The position numbers and the translations under genes are program-made. A stretch of DNA of 64,000 nucleotides. It comes from Actinoplanes subtropicus. GTDB taxonomy: Bacteria; Actinomycetota; Actinomycetes; Mycobacteriales; Micromonosporaceae. Shown here piece after piece: positions 28,707-37,749 of the stretch; position 1 is the first letter of the stretch, and each line of letters begins with the position of its first letter. Under the pieces are notes generated by a model that saw only the letters and a program-made list of their open reading frames with translations, had not been told where the DNA came from and searched no databases. The stretch is from positions 124,001 to 188,000 of the forward strand of contig NZ_JOJL01000026.1 of NCBI RefSeq assembly GCF_000721705.1. The letters run 5' to 3'.

Positions 28707-29396
28707 TCAACCCGCTACTTTCCACGAGGTGGCCCGCATGCCGGCGGTGCCGGTCGTCCCCACGTCGGTGATCTCGACCAGCGACATCGAGGGCGGGACG
28801 GCCGCGGTCAGCACGCACAGGGTCGCGCCCTTGCGCACCTCGACGCTGCCGCCCGGGCCGATCGGGCTGGTCCGGATCGCCTGCTGGCAGCCCTCGGCAT
28901 CGGTGTCCGAGTCCTTCACCTGCGCGCCGGCCGCGGCGCCCGGGCCGAGCGTGAGCCGCGGCGTGTCCTGGCCGCACCGGCTGTCGTAGCGCAGGTCGCT
29001 GACCTTCTCGTCGGCGTTCGCCCGGGGCTCGTCGAGATCCAGGAAGAGCACGGCCGAGCAGCCCACCTGCACCCGCAGTGGCTCCTGGGCGTACGTGACG
29101 GTGAAGCCGGTCGTGCGCGGCGCGGCGACCGGCGCGGCGGCGGCCATGCTGGTGGCGACCAGCCGGGACAGGTTCATCGCCCGCCACGCGGCGAACCCCG
29201 CGATCGAGGCGGTGGCCAGCGCGCACACGGCGATGAAGACGGCGAGCCAGAGGATCCGGTCGCGCCGGCGCCGGGCCGTCCGCTCGTCGATGCGCTCGGT
29301 GGGGCCGTCCGGGACGGGGTCCGGGTGCGACCGGTTGATCACGTACGGGTCGTGGGGCGGCTTGTTGACGTTGTTCGCGGCGCGGAACACGGACAT
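28707..29396 (-). CDS. putative membrane-anchored protein, unknown function
   Basis: 229 residues: a basic cytoplasmic segment (ERIDERTARRRRDRILW), one membrane helix (LAVFIAVCALATASIAGFAAW) and an extracellular domain. The outer domain carries four Cys (VGCSAVLFLDLDEP, SRCGQ, EGCQQ, TLCVLTAAVP). No domain recognised. The ATG at 29396 (MSVFRAANN) has GGGAG 7 nt upstream; the longer open frame above it is not needed. It lies 60 nt upstream of aspS on the same strand and may be co-transcribed. Confidence 0.72.
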   Translation of the reverse strand: MSVFRAANNVNKPPHDPYVINRSHPDPVPDGPTERIDERTARRRRDRILWLAVFIAVCALATASIAGFAAWRAMNLSRLVATSMAAAAPVAAPRTTGFTVTYAQEPLRVQVGCSAVLFLDLDEPRANADEKVSDLRYDSRCGQDTPRLTLGPGAAAGAQVKDSDTDAEGCQQAIRTSPIGPGGSVEVRKGATLCVLTAAVPPSMSLVEITDVGTTGTAGMRATSWKVAG

Positions 29397-29530
29397 GTGG
29401 CGGCTCCCGACGGCTGCCGGCGGCTCCCCGGCAAAAGGCGTAAAGGGGACCCTACGGAGGTCGATCCCTCGATCCCATCCCCCGCCGAGGGGACTCACCT
29501 GCCCGGGCGACTCCGCCGTACGATCGGAAA

Positions 29531-30526
29531 ATGGCGCCCGAATCCCGCGCGATCGACCGCGTCGACCGTCAGATCCTCCACGCCCTGCAGATCGCCCCGC
29601 GCGCCCCGTTCGCCCGCATCGCCACCGTCCTCGGCGTCTCCGAGCAGACCGTGGCCCGGCGGTACCAGCGGATGCGCGGCGCCGGCATCGTCCGGGTGCT
29701 CGCCCGGCAGGAGCCGACCCACCGGCCGAAGGCGTCGTACTGGTCGCTGCGCATCGGCTGCCGGCCCGGCACCGCGGAGGCGCTCGCCGACGCGCTGGCC
29801 CGGCGAGGCGACACCTCGTGGATCAGCATCGGCGCGGGCGGCGCCGAGGTGACCTGCCAGGCCGAGGTGGAGGGCGACTCCGGGCTGCTGCACCACCTGC
29901 CCCGCGCCTCGACCGTGCTGACCTTCAGCGCCCACCAGATGCTGCACCACTTCCCCGGGCGCGGCGAGATCGACTGGATCCTCCCGGACAACGACGTCAC
30001 CGCCGAGCAGCGGCTGTTCCTGGCCGAGGGCCCGGCGCCGCGGTCCGGCGACGCCCGGGCCGAGCCCACCGACCGGCCGCTGCTCGACGAGCTGTCCCGG
30101 GACGGCCGGGCGAGCTGGGCCACGCTGGCCGCGGCGACCGGCTGGAGCCAGCGGCAGGTCGCCCACCGGGTCGGCGAGCTGGTCGGCAGCCGGGCGATCT
30201 ACTTCCATCTCGACGTGGCCGACGAGCTGATCGGGGTGCACACGGCGGCGAACCTGTGGTTCACCGTGGCGCCCGCCCATCTGGCCTCGGTCGGCGCGCG
30301 CCTGGCCGACCACGCCGAGCTGGCCTTCGTCGCCGCGGTGACCGGCAGCGCCAACCTGATGGCGGCGGCGCGCACGCCCGATGCCCGGGCGCTCTACACC
30401 TACATCACCACGAAGGTGGCGGCGATCGAGGGCATCCACAACGTCGAGATCGTGCCCAGCCTCATCCGGGTCAAGCAGTCGCACTCAGTGATGGTGGGCG
30501 GCCTGGTCCGCGAGCCACCGCGCTAG
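29531..30526 (+). CDS. Lrp/AsnC-family regulator with two HTH halves
   Basis: 331 residues. The N-terminal AsnC winged helix is IDRVDRQILHALQIAPRAPF. A second winged-helix-like stretch occurs near residue 185 (RPLLDELSRDGRASWATLAA). The C-terminal ligand-binding RAM-like half ends IEGIHNVEIVPSLIRVKQ. Duplicated Lrp proteins of this size are common in actinomycetes. The ligand is unknown. It is divergent from the membrane protein at 28707-29396 and converges on a RidA gene with a 4-nt overlap. Confidence 0.85.
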   Translation: MAPESRAIDRVDRQILHALQIAPRAPFARIATVLGVSEQTVARRYQRMRGAGIVRVLARQEPTHRPKASYWSLRIGCRPGTAEALADALARRGDTSWISIGAGGAEVTCQAEVEGDSGLLHHLPRASTVLTFSAHQMLHHFPGRGEIDWILPDNDVTAEQRLFLAEGPAPRSGDARAEPTDRPLLDELSRDGRASWATLAAATGWSQRQVAHRVGELVGSRAIYFHLDVADELIGVHTAANLWFTVAPAHLASVGARLADHAELAFVAAVTGSANLMAAARTPDARALYTYITTKVAAIEGIHNVEIVPSLIRVKQSHSVMVGGLVREPPR

Positions 30527-30909
30527 GCCGGCCGCCGCGCGTCCACCTCGATCTCGATCCTCATCCGCGGATCGGCAAGCCCACACACCATCATCGTGGC
30601 CGCCGGCCGCACCGCTCCGAACGTCCGCCGCAGCACCGGCCAGCACGGCTCGAAATCCGCCCGATCCGGCAACAGATACCGCACCCGCACGACATCGGCA
30701 AAGCCACATCCCGCCTCCTCGAGCGCGGCCCCCACATTGACCAGGCATTGCTCCGCCTGAGCCACGACATCATCGGAAATGGTCATGCTCCGGTAATCGA
30801 ACCCCGTCGTCCCGGAAACGTGCACCCGATCCCCATCGACAACGGCCCGGGCGTACCCGATCTGCTCCTCGAAGGTGGAACCACTGAAAATCGCGCGTCG
30901 TTCGCTCAC
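30523..30909 (-). CDS. RidA/YjgF-family protein
   Basis: 128 residues of the RidA fold, which hydrolyses reactive enamine/imine intermediates from PLP enzymes. Visible: YARAVVDGDRVHVSGTTGFD, QAEQCLVNVGAALEEAG and a C-terminal RIEIEVDA. The RidA Arg that binds the substrate carboxylate is expected in the VRVRYLLPD region. GTG start. It is one of two RidA-type genes here (see 38957-39334). Exact subgroup not assigned. Confidence 0.85.
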   Translation of the reverse strand: MSERRAIFSGSTFEEQIGYARAVVDGDRVHVSGTTGFDYRSMTISDDVVAQAEQCLVNVGAALEEAGCGFADVVRVRYLLPDRADFEPCWPVLRRTFGAVRPAATMMVCGLADPRMRIEIEVDARRPA

Positions 30910-31045
30910 GGTGGAACGCTACCGATCAAAACCATTCGACCGTACGTCCGACGGCTCCCCGACCGCACAGCGGCCGCCCCGCCCTTTCCCCGCGGCCTGC
31001 CTGCATCAACAGGCCGTAACGCGGGTCTCGCGGGTGGCGATGGGC

Positions 31046-31075
31046 AAGCCCGGGTTCGGCGCGGAACCCGGGCTT
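31046..31075. terminator. bidirectional terminator hairpin
   Basis: AAGCCCGGGTTC and GAACCCGGGCTT are exact reverse complements around a 6-nt loop, with TTTT on the plus side. It lies 22 nt past the MFS stop on the minus strand, in the 187-nt gap before the RidA start. Confidence 0.8.
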
Positions 31076-31096
31076 TTCCGATCGGGCCGCCGCGGG

Positions 31097-32572
31097 TCAG
31101 ACGGTGGCCGGCTCGCGGGCCGGCTCCGGCTTCGTCGGGGCGGAGGGGCGGACCAGGGCGAAGACCACCAGCGCGCAGACGATGCCGACCGCGCCGCTGA
31201 TCAGGTAGCCGGCGTCCAGACCGGCGGCCGCGGCGCCGCGGATCGCGCTCTCGGGGACCGAGCCGGCCAGTCGGGCCGCCTGGCCGCCGGCGACGGCGTG
31301 GCCGGCCGTTGCCGAGCCCAGGTGGTCGGTCACCCGCGACGCGAAGACGGTGCCGAGGACGGCCACGCCGATCGCGAAGCCGAGCTGGCGGGCGGTGGTC
31401 AGCGAGCCGGCCGCCATGCCGCCGCTGCGGAGCGGGACCGCGGCCATCGCCGAGGACGACAGCGTGGGCATGACCAGGCCGACGCCGAGACCGATCACGA
31501 CGTAGCCGGGGATCAGCGCGAGCCAGCCGGCCGACGCGTCGACGAGCAGGCCCAGCAGCAGGCTGCCGGCGCCGATCAGCAGCATGCCGACGCCGATCAG
31601 CACGCGGGGCGAGCGGCCGTGCAGGCGGGCGCCGACGACGCCGGAGGCCAGCGCCGCGCAGACCGACATCGGCAGGCCGACCAGGCCGGCCCGCAGCGGG
31701 GACAGGCCGAGCACCGACTGCAGCCAGATCGAGGTGTAGGTGAAGGCCGAGAACGCCGCGAAGTTGACCAGCAGCCCGGCGATCAGAATCCCGGTGTACG
31801 AGCGGCCCCGCAGCAGCCCCAGGTCGAACATCGGCTGCTCGCTGCGCCACTCGACCAGCACGAACGCGGCGAGCGCCACCGCCGAGACCACGAACAGCCC
31901 CCACGTCTTGACCGAGGACCAGCCCTCGTCGTTGGCCCGGATCACCGCGTACGTCAGCGTGCCCGCGGCGACCGTGAAGGTCAGCGTGCCCCCCAGGTCG
32001 AAGCGGCCCGGCCGGCGTGCCCCGTCGTGCCGCAGCGTGGTGAAGCACATGACCACGGCGGCGACACAGATCGGCAGGTTGACCAGGAAGATCCAGCGCC
32101 AACTGAAACCCTCGGTGAGCAGGCCGCCGAGAATCGGGCCGACCGCGGTGGCGGCGCCCGAGACCCCGCCCCAGATCCCGTACGCGACCCCGCGCTCGCG
32201 CCCCTGGTAGGAGCTGTTGAGCAGGGCGAACGTCGTGGTGAACATGGCCGCCGCGCCGGCGCCCTGTACCACCCGGGCGGTCACCAGCAGCGCCGGATCG
32301 GCGGCGAGCCCGCAGGCCAGCGAGGCCAGCGCGAAGACGATCAGACCGCCGACGTAGAAGCGACGGTGCCCGTGCATGTCGCTGAGCGCGCCGGCGCCGA
32401 GCAGCAGCACGCCGAGGGCCAGCGCGTACCCGTCGACCACCCACTGCAAGGCGTTGAACGAGGTGCTCAGGTCGGTGGCCATCTGCGGCAGCGCCACGTT
32501 CACGATGGTCACGTCGATGAGCAGCATGAAGGTGCCGAGACACACGGTCACCAATGGCCACCACTTGCGCAT
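31097..32572 (-). CDS. MFS multidrug exporter, DHA2 (EmrB/QacA) type
   Basis: A 491-residue, 14-helix major facilitator. DHA2 marks include MLLIDVTIVNVALPQMATDL in TM1, WVVDGYALALGVLLL, GALSDMHGHRRFYVGGL and TM5 ARVVQGAGAAAMFTTTFALL. The ATG at 32572 (MRKWWPLVTV) follows GGAAGAG and gives the usual N-terminus. Substrate unknown. No adjacent TetR regulator is seen; upstream is the ComB-like gene on the same strand. Confidence 0.9.
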   Translation of the reverse strand: MRKWWPLVTVCLGTFMLLIDVTIVNVALPQMATDLSTSFNALQWVVDGYALALGVLLLGAGALSDMHGHRRFYVGGLIVFALASLACGLAADPALLVTARVVQGAGAAAMFTTTFALLNSSYQGRERGVAYGIWGGVSGAATAVGPILGGLLTEGFSWRWIFLVNLPICVAAVVMCFTTLRHDGARRPGRFDLGGTLTFTVAAGTLTYAVIRANDEGWSSVKTWGLFVVSAVALAAFVLVEWRSEQPMFDLGLLRGRSYTGILIAGLLVNFAAFSAFTYTSIWLQSVLGLSPLRAGLVGLPMSVCAALASGVVGARLHGRSPRVLIGVGMLLIGAGSLLLGLLVDASAGWLALIPGYVVIGLGVGLVMPTLSSSAMAAVPLRSGGMAAGSLTTARQLGFAIGVAVLGTVFASRVTDHLGSATAGHAVAGGQAARLAGSVPESAIRGAAAAGLDAGYLISGAVGIVCALVVFALVRPSAPTKPEPAREPATV

Positions 32573-32703
32573 GGCTCTTCCTTTCGCGGGTCGTGCTTGC
32601 CGCTCCACGATCGGGCCCGGGGCACCGATTCACCCAGCCACCGATCGGAAACGGCGTCTTTCTGCCATGGCGGCCGCGTCAGGGACGGAATCCGCCACGC
32701 CGG

Positions 32704-33510
32704 TCACACCACCGCGAAGGATCCTCCATCGACGAACCACCCGTCCCGGAGCACCGGGACCGCGCTGCTCACGCCCACCGCCGAGGCCACCGCGACGTCG
32801 CCCTCGAAGCCGAAGCCGCGCAGCTCACGCCCGCTCACCGACTCGTGCAGCGCACCGCCGAGGCCCTCCGCACCGCGGAGGCCGTCCGCGACGCCCCGAT
32901 AGGCCCACATCGCGGCGTCGGCCTCGGGCGAGAAGCCCGCGCCCGACCCGTCCGCCAGGCCGTGCAGGAACGCGCCGGCGCCGAGCAGGTCCTCGATCGC
33001 CGGGCGCAGCGAGCCGTCCGGCCACCGCTCCCCCGACGCGACGACCCCGATCGGCCGGTCGCCGGCCCGCTCCCGCACCCAGGCCGCGGCGGCCGCCGCG
33101 TTGCGCAGCGACACCCCGACCACGGTCACCCCGGCGTCGGCGAGCCGGACCGAGATGGCCGAGCCGTTCGGCGACGGCAGCACCAGCCGGTCGATGCCCT
33201 CGGCGCGCAGGTTGGCGTGCAGGATGCTCTCCGGCGACAGGGTGACCTGCCCGGGGCCGGCCTCCTTGCGGAGCACCGCGAGCATCGCCCCGTGCCGGCG
33301 GGCCACGTCGACCGCGGAGTCGTCGCGCCACCGGTAGGGCAGCACGTGCAGCCCCTGCTCGATCGCCACGGTCAGCGTGGTGGTGAACGACAGCACGTCG
33401 ACCACGGCGACGAACGCGGCGCCCGGCGCGACCGCGTCGGCCCCGACCGGACCCCATTCGAACCGCACCCGGTAGCCGCCCTGCCCGTCAGCGAGGTCCA
33501 TGGCCATCAT
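32704..33510 (-). CDS. 2-phosphosulfolactate phosphatase-like protein (ComB family)
   Basis: 268 residues matching the ComB fold: VVDVLSFTTTLTVAIEQG, LPSPNGSAIS, GERWPDGSLRPAIEDLLGAG and SGRELRGFGFEGDVA. In archaea ComB removes phosphate from 2-phosphosulfolactate during coenzyme M synthesis; bacterial homologues are widespread and their role is less clear. Three in-frame ATGs (33510, 33507, 33501) are possible. No other sulfolactate genes are nearby, so pathway assignment is open. Confidence 0.82.
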   Translation of the reverse strand: MMAMDLADGQGGYRVRFEWGPVGADAVAPGAAFVAVVDVLSFTTTLTVAIEQGLHVLPYRWRDDSAVDVARRHGAMLAVLRKEAGPGQVTLSPESILHANLRAEGIDRLVLPSPNGSAISVRLADAGVTVVGVSLRNAAAAAAWVRERAGDRPIGVVASGERWPDGSLRPAIEDLLGAGAFLHGLADGSGAGFSPEADAAMWAYRGVADGLRGAEGLGGALHESVSGRELRGFGFEGDVAVASAVGVSSAVPVLRDGWFVDGGSFAVV

Positions 33511-33543
33511 GCTGCCAGCCCGGCAGGCATCAACGCGAATGAA

Positions 33544-34062
33544 TCAGGGCGGGCCGCCGACCGCCTTCAAATCGAACTGCCAGTCGTGGCAGCGGATCGG
33601 ATTGCCCTTCGGATACTCGAAATCGACCTCGCCGAGCAACGCGAAGCCGGCCTTGCGGCAGACCGCGTTGGACGGCTCGTTGGTCACCTTCGGATACGCA
33701 TGCGCGAACCGGTGCCGGCCGCCGGCCGCGGCCAGGCCGATCGCCGCGAGGACGGCGCCGACCGCGATGCCCCGGCCCTGGAAGCCGGGCAGCACCTTCC
33801 ACCCCATCTCGTAGACGCTCTGGCCGAGCCACTCGGAGTCCCAGAAGCCGACCGAGCCGATCGGGTCGGGATCGTCGTCCACCATGATCAGGAAGAAGCC
33901 GGTGGTGCCGTCGCGCACCCCGTCCAGGATGCGTTTGTGCCGCGCCGCGATCGACTCCGCCGACTCGACGCCGCCCAGATGCGCCTGCATCTCCGGGGTA
34001 TTCGCCCGGCGCTCCAGGATCGGACCCCGCTCGTCCCACGGCTCCAGCCAGAAGTTCGTCAT
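33544..34062 (-). CDS. GNAT-family N-acetyltransferase
   Basis: 172 residues with the RimJ/RimL-like pattern: MTNFWLEPWDERG, SVGFWDSEWLGQSVYEMGWK, the acetyl-CoA loop LPGFQGRGIAVGAVLAAI, and NEPSNAVCRKAGFALLGEVD. The ATG at 34062 gives a clean N-terminus. Acceptor unknown. It follows the D-threonine aldolase-like gene by 35 nt on the same strand and may share its transcript. Confidence 0.87.
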   Translation of the reverse strand: MTNFWLEPWDERGPILERRANTPEMQAHLGGVESAESIAARHKRILDGVRDGTTGFFLIMVDDDPDPIGSVGFWDSEWLGQSVYEMGWKVLPGFQGRGIAVGAVLAAIGLAAAGGRHRFAHAYPKVTNEPSNAVCRKAGFALLGEVDFEYPKGNPIRCHDWQFDLKAVGGPP

Positions 34063-34097
34063 GGCGCCACTCTTCTCCGGGGGTACGACAGTTTTTC

Positions 34098-35279
34098 TCA
34101 GAAGTAGGTCTCGAGGATGTCGACCACTCGGTGGTCTTCGTCGACCACCGGGAGGTGCCGCCACTTGTCGAAGGCGGTGCAGGGATGCGAGATGCCGAAG
34201 CGAACGAGATCGCCCGGAGCCAGCCCGTCCGCGGCCAGGTAGGTGTGGTGATCGTTGAGTTTGGACACCGACATGCCGGTCGCGGCGATCGTCCGCCCGT
34301 CCCGCCGCACCTCGATCGGCACCGGCAGCCCCTCGTCGAACGGCGCGTCCCGCTTGCCCATCCCGCAGATCGCCAGGCCCGGCTCCGGCGTGGACAGCAC
34401 CTGCGCCCAGATCTCCAGCGCGGCGGTCAGCGGCCCCTCCGCGGGCACCCGCCGGAACGGCGTACGTTCGCGATAGAAACCGTCGTCGTGGGTGACCGAC
34501 GCGCCGCTGCGCAGGATCAGCCGCAGGTCGCTCGGCAGCGCGGCCAGCCGGGCCACGACCCGGTCGAACCAGGCGCTGCCACCCGCCGACACCAGCGGGA
34601 ACGTCAGGCCGGCCGCGCGCAGCCGCTCGACCCCGGCCACCAGCAGGTCGAGGAAGTCGTCCACCTCGCGCTGGGTGGTCAGTTGCCCCTCGTACGCGGT
34701 CACGCCGACCAGTTCCAGCCGTTGCGCGTCCCGCGCCGCGCGGGCGACAGATTCCAGGCCTTCGAGCGTACGTACGCCCGTGCGCCCACCCGCATGACCG
34801 AGCTCCACGAACACCCGCAGGCATCCGGCCTCGACCGACGCGGCGGCCGCCACGCCCGCCGGCGAGTCGACCTGGAAGTAGATGTCGTCCTGCCCGGCCA
34901 GCCAGCGCAGCGCGGCCGGGTCGAGCACCTCGTTCGCGATCAGGATCCGGCCGGCGCCGAGCTTGCGCAGCACGAGCGCCTGGTTCGGGGTGGCCACGGT
35001 CATCCCCCAGGCGCCGGCGTCGAACTGCGCGGCGATCAGGCCGGGCGCCATCGTGGTCTTCGCGTGCGGGGCGAAAGCGAAGCCGTGCCGCGCGCAGTAG
35101 GCGGCCATGGTCGCGATGTTCGCCAGGGCCGCCTCCCGCCGCAGCGCCAGCACCGGCCAGGTGAAGCCGCCGTCGAACAGGCTCGGTTTCTCCTTGGCGT
35201 AGTCGGCGGCGGTGCGCTCCCCCTCGGGCAGGAAGAAGCCCTTGCTGCGCCAGTCGACCCGCGGCTCCGGCACGTCCAC
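34098..35279 (-). CDS. D-threonine aldolase / D-serine deaminase-like PLP enzyme
   Basis: 393 residues of the alanine racemase-like fold III group. The PLP lysine lies in FAPHAKTTMAPGL. The phosphate-binding region is GSAWFDRV, and a C-terminal metal site HPCTAFDKW is typical of D-threonine aldolase and metal-dependent D-serine dehydratase. Substrate (a D-beta-hydroxy or D-amino acid) is inferred from family only. The GTG at 35279 has GGGGAG 8 nt upstream. It is next to the remains of an MDR gene and 2.4 kb from the GH20/deacetylase locus. Confidence 0.85.
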   Translation of the reverse strand: MDVPEPRVDWRSKGFFLPEGERTAADYAKEKPSLFDGGFTWPVLALRREAALANIATMAAYCARHGFAFAPHAKTTMAPGLIAAQFDAGAWGMTVATPNQALVLRKLGAGRILIANEVLDPAALRWLAGQDDIYFQVDSPAGVAAAASVEAGCLRVFVELGHAGGRTGVRTLEGLESVARAARDAQRLELVGVTAYEGQLTTQREVDDFLDLLVAGVERLRAAGLTFPLVSAGGSAWFDRVVARLAALPSDLRLILRSGASVTHDDGFYRERTPFRRVPAEGPLTAALEIWAQVLSTPEPGLAICGMGKRDAPFDEGLPVPIEVRRDGRTIAATGMSVSKLNDHHTYLAADGLAPGDLVRFGISHPCTAFDKWRHLPVVDEDHRVVDILETYF

Positions 35280-35304
35280 CTCGATGCTCCCCTCGTCGGT
35301 CGCC

Positions 35305-35529
35305 TCAGGGTTGCACGACCAACCGCCTTCCGTGCAGATCCGTGCGCTGCCAGGCCGTCTCGATGTCGCTCAGCGGCACCCGTTCCACGCCGAACGTCAG
35401 CCGGCCGCTCGTGGCCCACTCGACGACCTGGGCGTAGGCGGCGCCCGTCGACTCGGGCCCGAATCCCTTGGCGGCGCCGTAGATCTCGACGCCCGAGGTG
35501 CGCAGGCTCTCGGCGGACACCCGCGGCAT
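35305..35529 (-). pseudogene. C-terminal remnant of an MDR oxidoreductase
   Basis: 74 residues match only the end of a zinc-free MDR reductase: IYGAAKGFGPESTGAAY, VVEWATSGRLTFGVERVPLS and the terminal DLHGRRLVVQP. The catalytic and nucleotide-binding parts (over 200 residues) are missing. Just upstream, in another frame, VLIAGSGNA may be a further scrap. The break falls at about 35530, exactly where a TetR remnant starts on the opposite strand. Confidence 0.65.
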
Positions 35530-35543
35530 TGCCGGAACCAGCG

Positions 35544-35813
35544 ATGAGCACCCTGGTCGCCCGGGGCATGCCGCTGCACCAGGCCCGCGTGATGGTCCTG
35601 ACGGTCGAGCGCGTGACGATCGGTTTCGTCCTGGAGGAACAGGCCCCGCCCCCGGACACGGAGGGCTTCGACCTGGCCGAGTACACGGCCGCCTACCCCA
35701 CGATGATCGTCGGCATCACCGAGTACTTCAAACCTGGCCGCACGGTCGACGACCTGTTCCTGGAGTGCGTCACCCTGGTGGTCGAAGGCCCGTCCGTCAC
35801 CAGGAGCGGATGA
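35544..35813 (+). pseudogene. C-terminal remnant of a TetR-family repressor
   Basis: The 89-residue reading frame from the ATG at 35544 resembles the TetR_C ligand-binding half: LVARGMPLHQARVMVLTVER, TIGFVLEEQAPPPDTEG, and an ending DDLFLECVTLVVEG. No HTH precedes it; sense stops at about 35535. With the MDR remnant on the opposite strand this looks like a divergent regulator/enzyme pair that lost both 5' ends and the shared promoter in one deletion. Confidence 0.55.
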
Positions 35814-36072
35814 GGCGCTTGACAGTAAGGGCTGCCTCGCGAGCCATTTCGGCGGCGGTCATGAAATACCGCCCGTGCGTCCGCCGCAGCGCCTCGGCCG
35901 ATTCGGCCCACCGCACGACGACTTCAACCTCGTTGCCGAGCGACCGGCCATCCCAGGCGCGCTCACGCTCGACGCGGACGCGGGCTTTTCGCGCGCTGGC
36001 GGCGTCCGGGAACTCGACCTGGGCGATCAGGTCGCCCGGGGCCGGATCGAAGACGAGCAGGAAATAGCGCAT
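35797..36072 (-). CDS. hypothetical 91-residue protein
   Basis: MRYFLLVFDPAPGDLIAQVE then a charged helical region ending TVKRLIRSW. No family recognised and no signal or membrane segment. It overlaps the 3' end of the TetR remnant by 17 nt. Composition and codon use look coding. Function unknown. Confidence 0.6.
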   Translation of the reverse strand: MRYFLLVFDPAPGDLIAQVEFPDAASARKARVRVERERAWDGRSLGNEVEVVVRWAESAEALRRTHGRYFMTAAEMAREAALTVKRLIRSW

Positions 36073-36124
36073 CGCACCTCACCACTGTGGAGTAGCAGTT
36101 GCCTAGCGCCCAGGTTACTCACGC

Positions 36125-37690
36125 CTAGATCTGGCGCACGCGAATTTGGTGGAGGCGCAGGTCGGCGGTCATCTCGTCGAGTTCGGCGAGGCGGTCGGGC
36201 AGCGTGCGGGGGTTGCCGGGGGCGCCGGGTCGGGCGTCGCCCGGGCGCGGGCCGGAGAGCGGCCGGTAGTTGACGCCCAGGGTGTCCAGGTGGCGCAGGT
36301 GGGGCTCGAGTCGCTCCAGGAAGGCCGGGTAGTCGCGTTCCGGGCCGGACCAGACCGCTTCGGCGAAGGCGCACAGGCGGGGGTAGGTCATGTAGTCGAC
36401 TCGGCGGGGGGACTCCATGTGTTCGGTCCAGACGTTGGCCTGGGCGCCCTGGATGTGGGCGGCCTCGGTGGCGGTCAGGTCGGGTGGGATCGGGTCGAAG
36501 GCGTACACGTCGGCCAGGGTCAGGAGAGTGCCGACGGGGGTGGGCTCGCCGGGGTCGTCCGACTGGCGGTAGTCGAGATAGCAGGAAATATCGGGACAGG
36601 CGACGACGTCGTAGCCGGCGCGAGCGGCCACCGTGGTCGGGAGCGGGCCGCGCCAGGCGGCGATCACGGCGGAGGGCGGGGCGCCGCGGGTCAGCAGCTC
36701 GTCCCAGCCGTAGACGCGCCGGCCCAGCGAAGCGAGGAACGAGGCCATCCGGGCGGTGAACCAAGGCTGCACGTCGGACGGCCCGGCGAGGCCGAGCCGG
36801 GCCAGGTCGGGGCTGCCCACCCACTCGTCGACCGGGCACTCGTCGCCGCCGATGCCGATCAGCTCGGACGGGAAGATCGAGCAGACGTGGGCGAGCACGT
36901 CGCGGCAGAACGACAGGGCGCGGTCGGACATGTTCAGCACGTGGGTGGAGATTCCCCACGATTGCCGTACGGGTCCGGACCAGCCATTGCCCAGCTCCGG
37001 ATAGGCCGCGACGGCCGCCTGCAGGTGGCCCGGCATGTCCACCTCGGGCACCACGGTCACGAAGCGTTCGGCCGCGTAGGCAACGATCCGTCGCAGGTCG
37101 TCGGCGGTGTAGTACCCGCCGTGCGGTTGGCCGTCGTACCGTGCGTGCACGCGCGCGCCGAGCATCGTCGAGGACCGCCAGGCGCCGACCTCGGTGAGGC
37201 GCTCCCAGCCGGGCACCTCGATCCGCCAGCCCTGGTCGTCGGTCAGGTGCAGGTGCAGCACGTTGAGCTTGTGGAACGCGGCCAGGTCGATGAACCGCAG
37301 CACGTCGGGCACGGGCATGAAATGCCGCGCCACGTCGAGCATCACCCCCCGCCAGCGAAACCGCGGCGCGTCGACGATCCGCCCGAGCGGCGGCTCACCA
37401 CCGTCGAACAGCAGCTGGCGCAGGGTCTGGGCGCCGTAGAAGACACCCGCCGGCGACCCTCCCGCGAGCACGACGCCGTGCGGGGCGGTGCTCAACGCGT
37501 ACCCCTCAGGCGGTTGACTTCTGTCGATCGCCAAGCGGAGGCCGCCGTCGCCCGGTGGAAGCGGCAGCGAGATCGCGTCGCGCAGCCGGTCGGCGACGGC
37601 GCCGAGGCCCTCGTCGAAGGCCAGGCGGGCACCGGGGCCGAGCGCGAAGCTGCCGCCGGTGAACTGTTCGGACGTCGGCCGGGGGATCAC
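36125..37690 (-). CDS. beta-N-acetylhexosaminidase, GH20
   Basis: 521 residues, cytoplasmic by sequence (no signal peptide). GH20 removes terminal GlcNAc/GalNAc by substrate-assisted catalysis. The N-terminal GH20b-like domain is LAIDRSQPPEGYAL. The barrel shows RWRGVMLDVARHFMPVPDVL, LHLHLTDDQGWRIEVPG, VPEVDMPGHLQAA, and the catalytic Asp-Glu in IGIGGDECPVDEW. The late Trp is in QGAQANVWTEHM. The GTG at 37690 is chosen because GGAGG lies 6 nt upstream. It is divergent from the deacetylase-RidA-BKACE operon across a 59-bp promoter region. Confidence 0.93.
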   Translation of the reverse strand: MIPRPTSEQFTGGSFALGPGARLAFDEGLGAVADRLRDAISLPLPPGDGGLRLAIDRSQPPEGYALSTAPHGVVLAGGSPAGVFYGAQTLRQLLFDGGEPPLGRIVDAPRFRWRGVMLDVARHFMPVPDVLRFIDLAAFHKLNVLHLHLTDDQGWRIEVPGWERLTEVGAWRSSTMLGARVHARYDGQPHGGYYTADDLRRIVAYAAERFVTVVPEVDMPGHLQAAVAAYPELGNGWSGPVRQSWGISTHVLNMSDRALSFCRDVLAHVCSIFPSELIGIGGDECPVDEWVGSPDLARLGLAGPSDVQPWFTARMASFLASLGRRVYGWDELLTRGAPPSAVIAAWRGPLPTTVAARAGYDVVACPDISCYLDYRQSDDPGEPTPVGTLLTLADVYAFDPIPPDLTATEAAHIQGAQANVWTEHMESPRRVDYMTYPRLCAFAEAVWSGPERDYPAFLERLEPHLRHLDTLGVNYRPLSGPRPGDARPGAPGNPRTLPDRLAELDEMTADLRLHQIRVRQI

Positions 37691-37714
37691 TGGCACCTCC
37701 TTCGGATATAGTTT

Positions 37715-37737
37715 GTTGATCTAGGCAGGATGTCAAC
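37715..37737. promoter_or_regulatory. inverted repeat in the GH20/deacetylase promoter
   Basis: GTTGA (37715-37719) and TCAAC (37733-37737) form an inverted repeat with a 13-bp spacer in the 59-bp region between the two divergent genes. This AT-rich stretch also includes the sequence TATAGTTTGTTGATC. A shared operator is plausible, but the arms are short and no regulator gene is adjacent. Confidence 0.35.
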
Positions 37738-37749
37738 GGAAGTGGGCCG

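Noticed and set aside
34131..35813. A 560-residue plus-strand frame
   Set aside because: Most of it is antisense to the D-threonine aldolase-like gene; only its last 90 codons look like real protein (TetR remnant).
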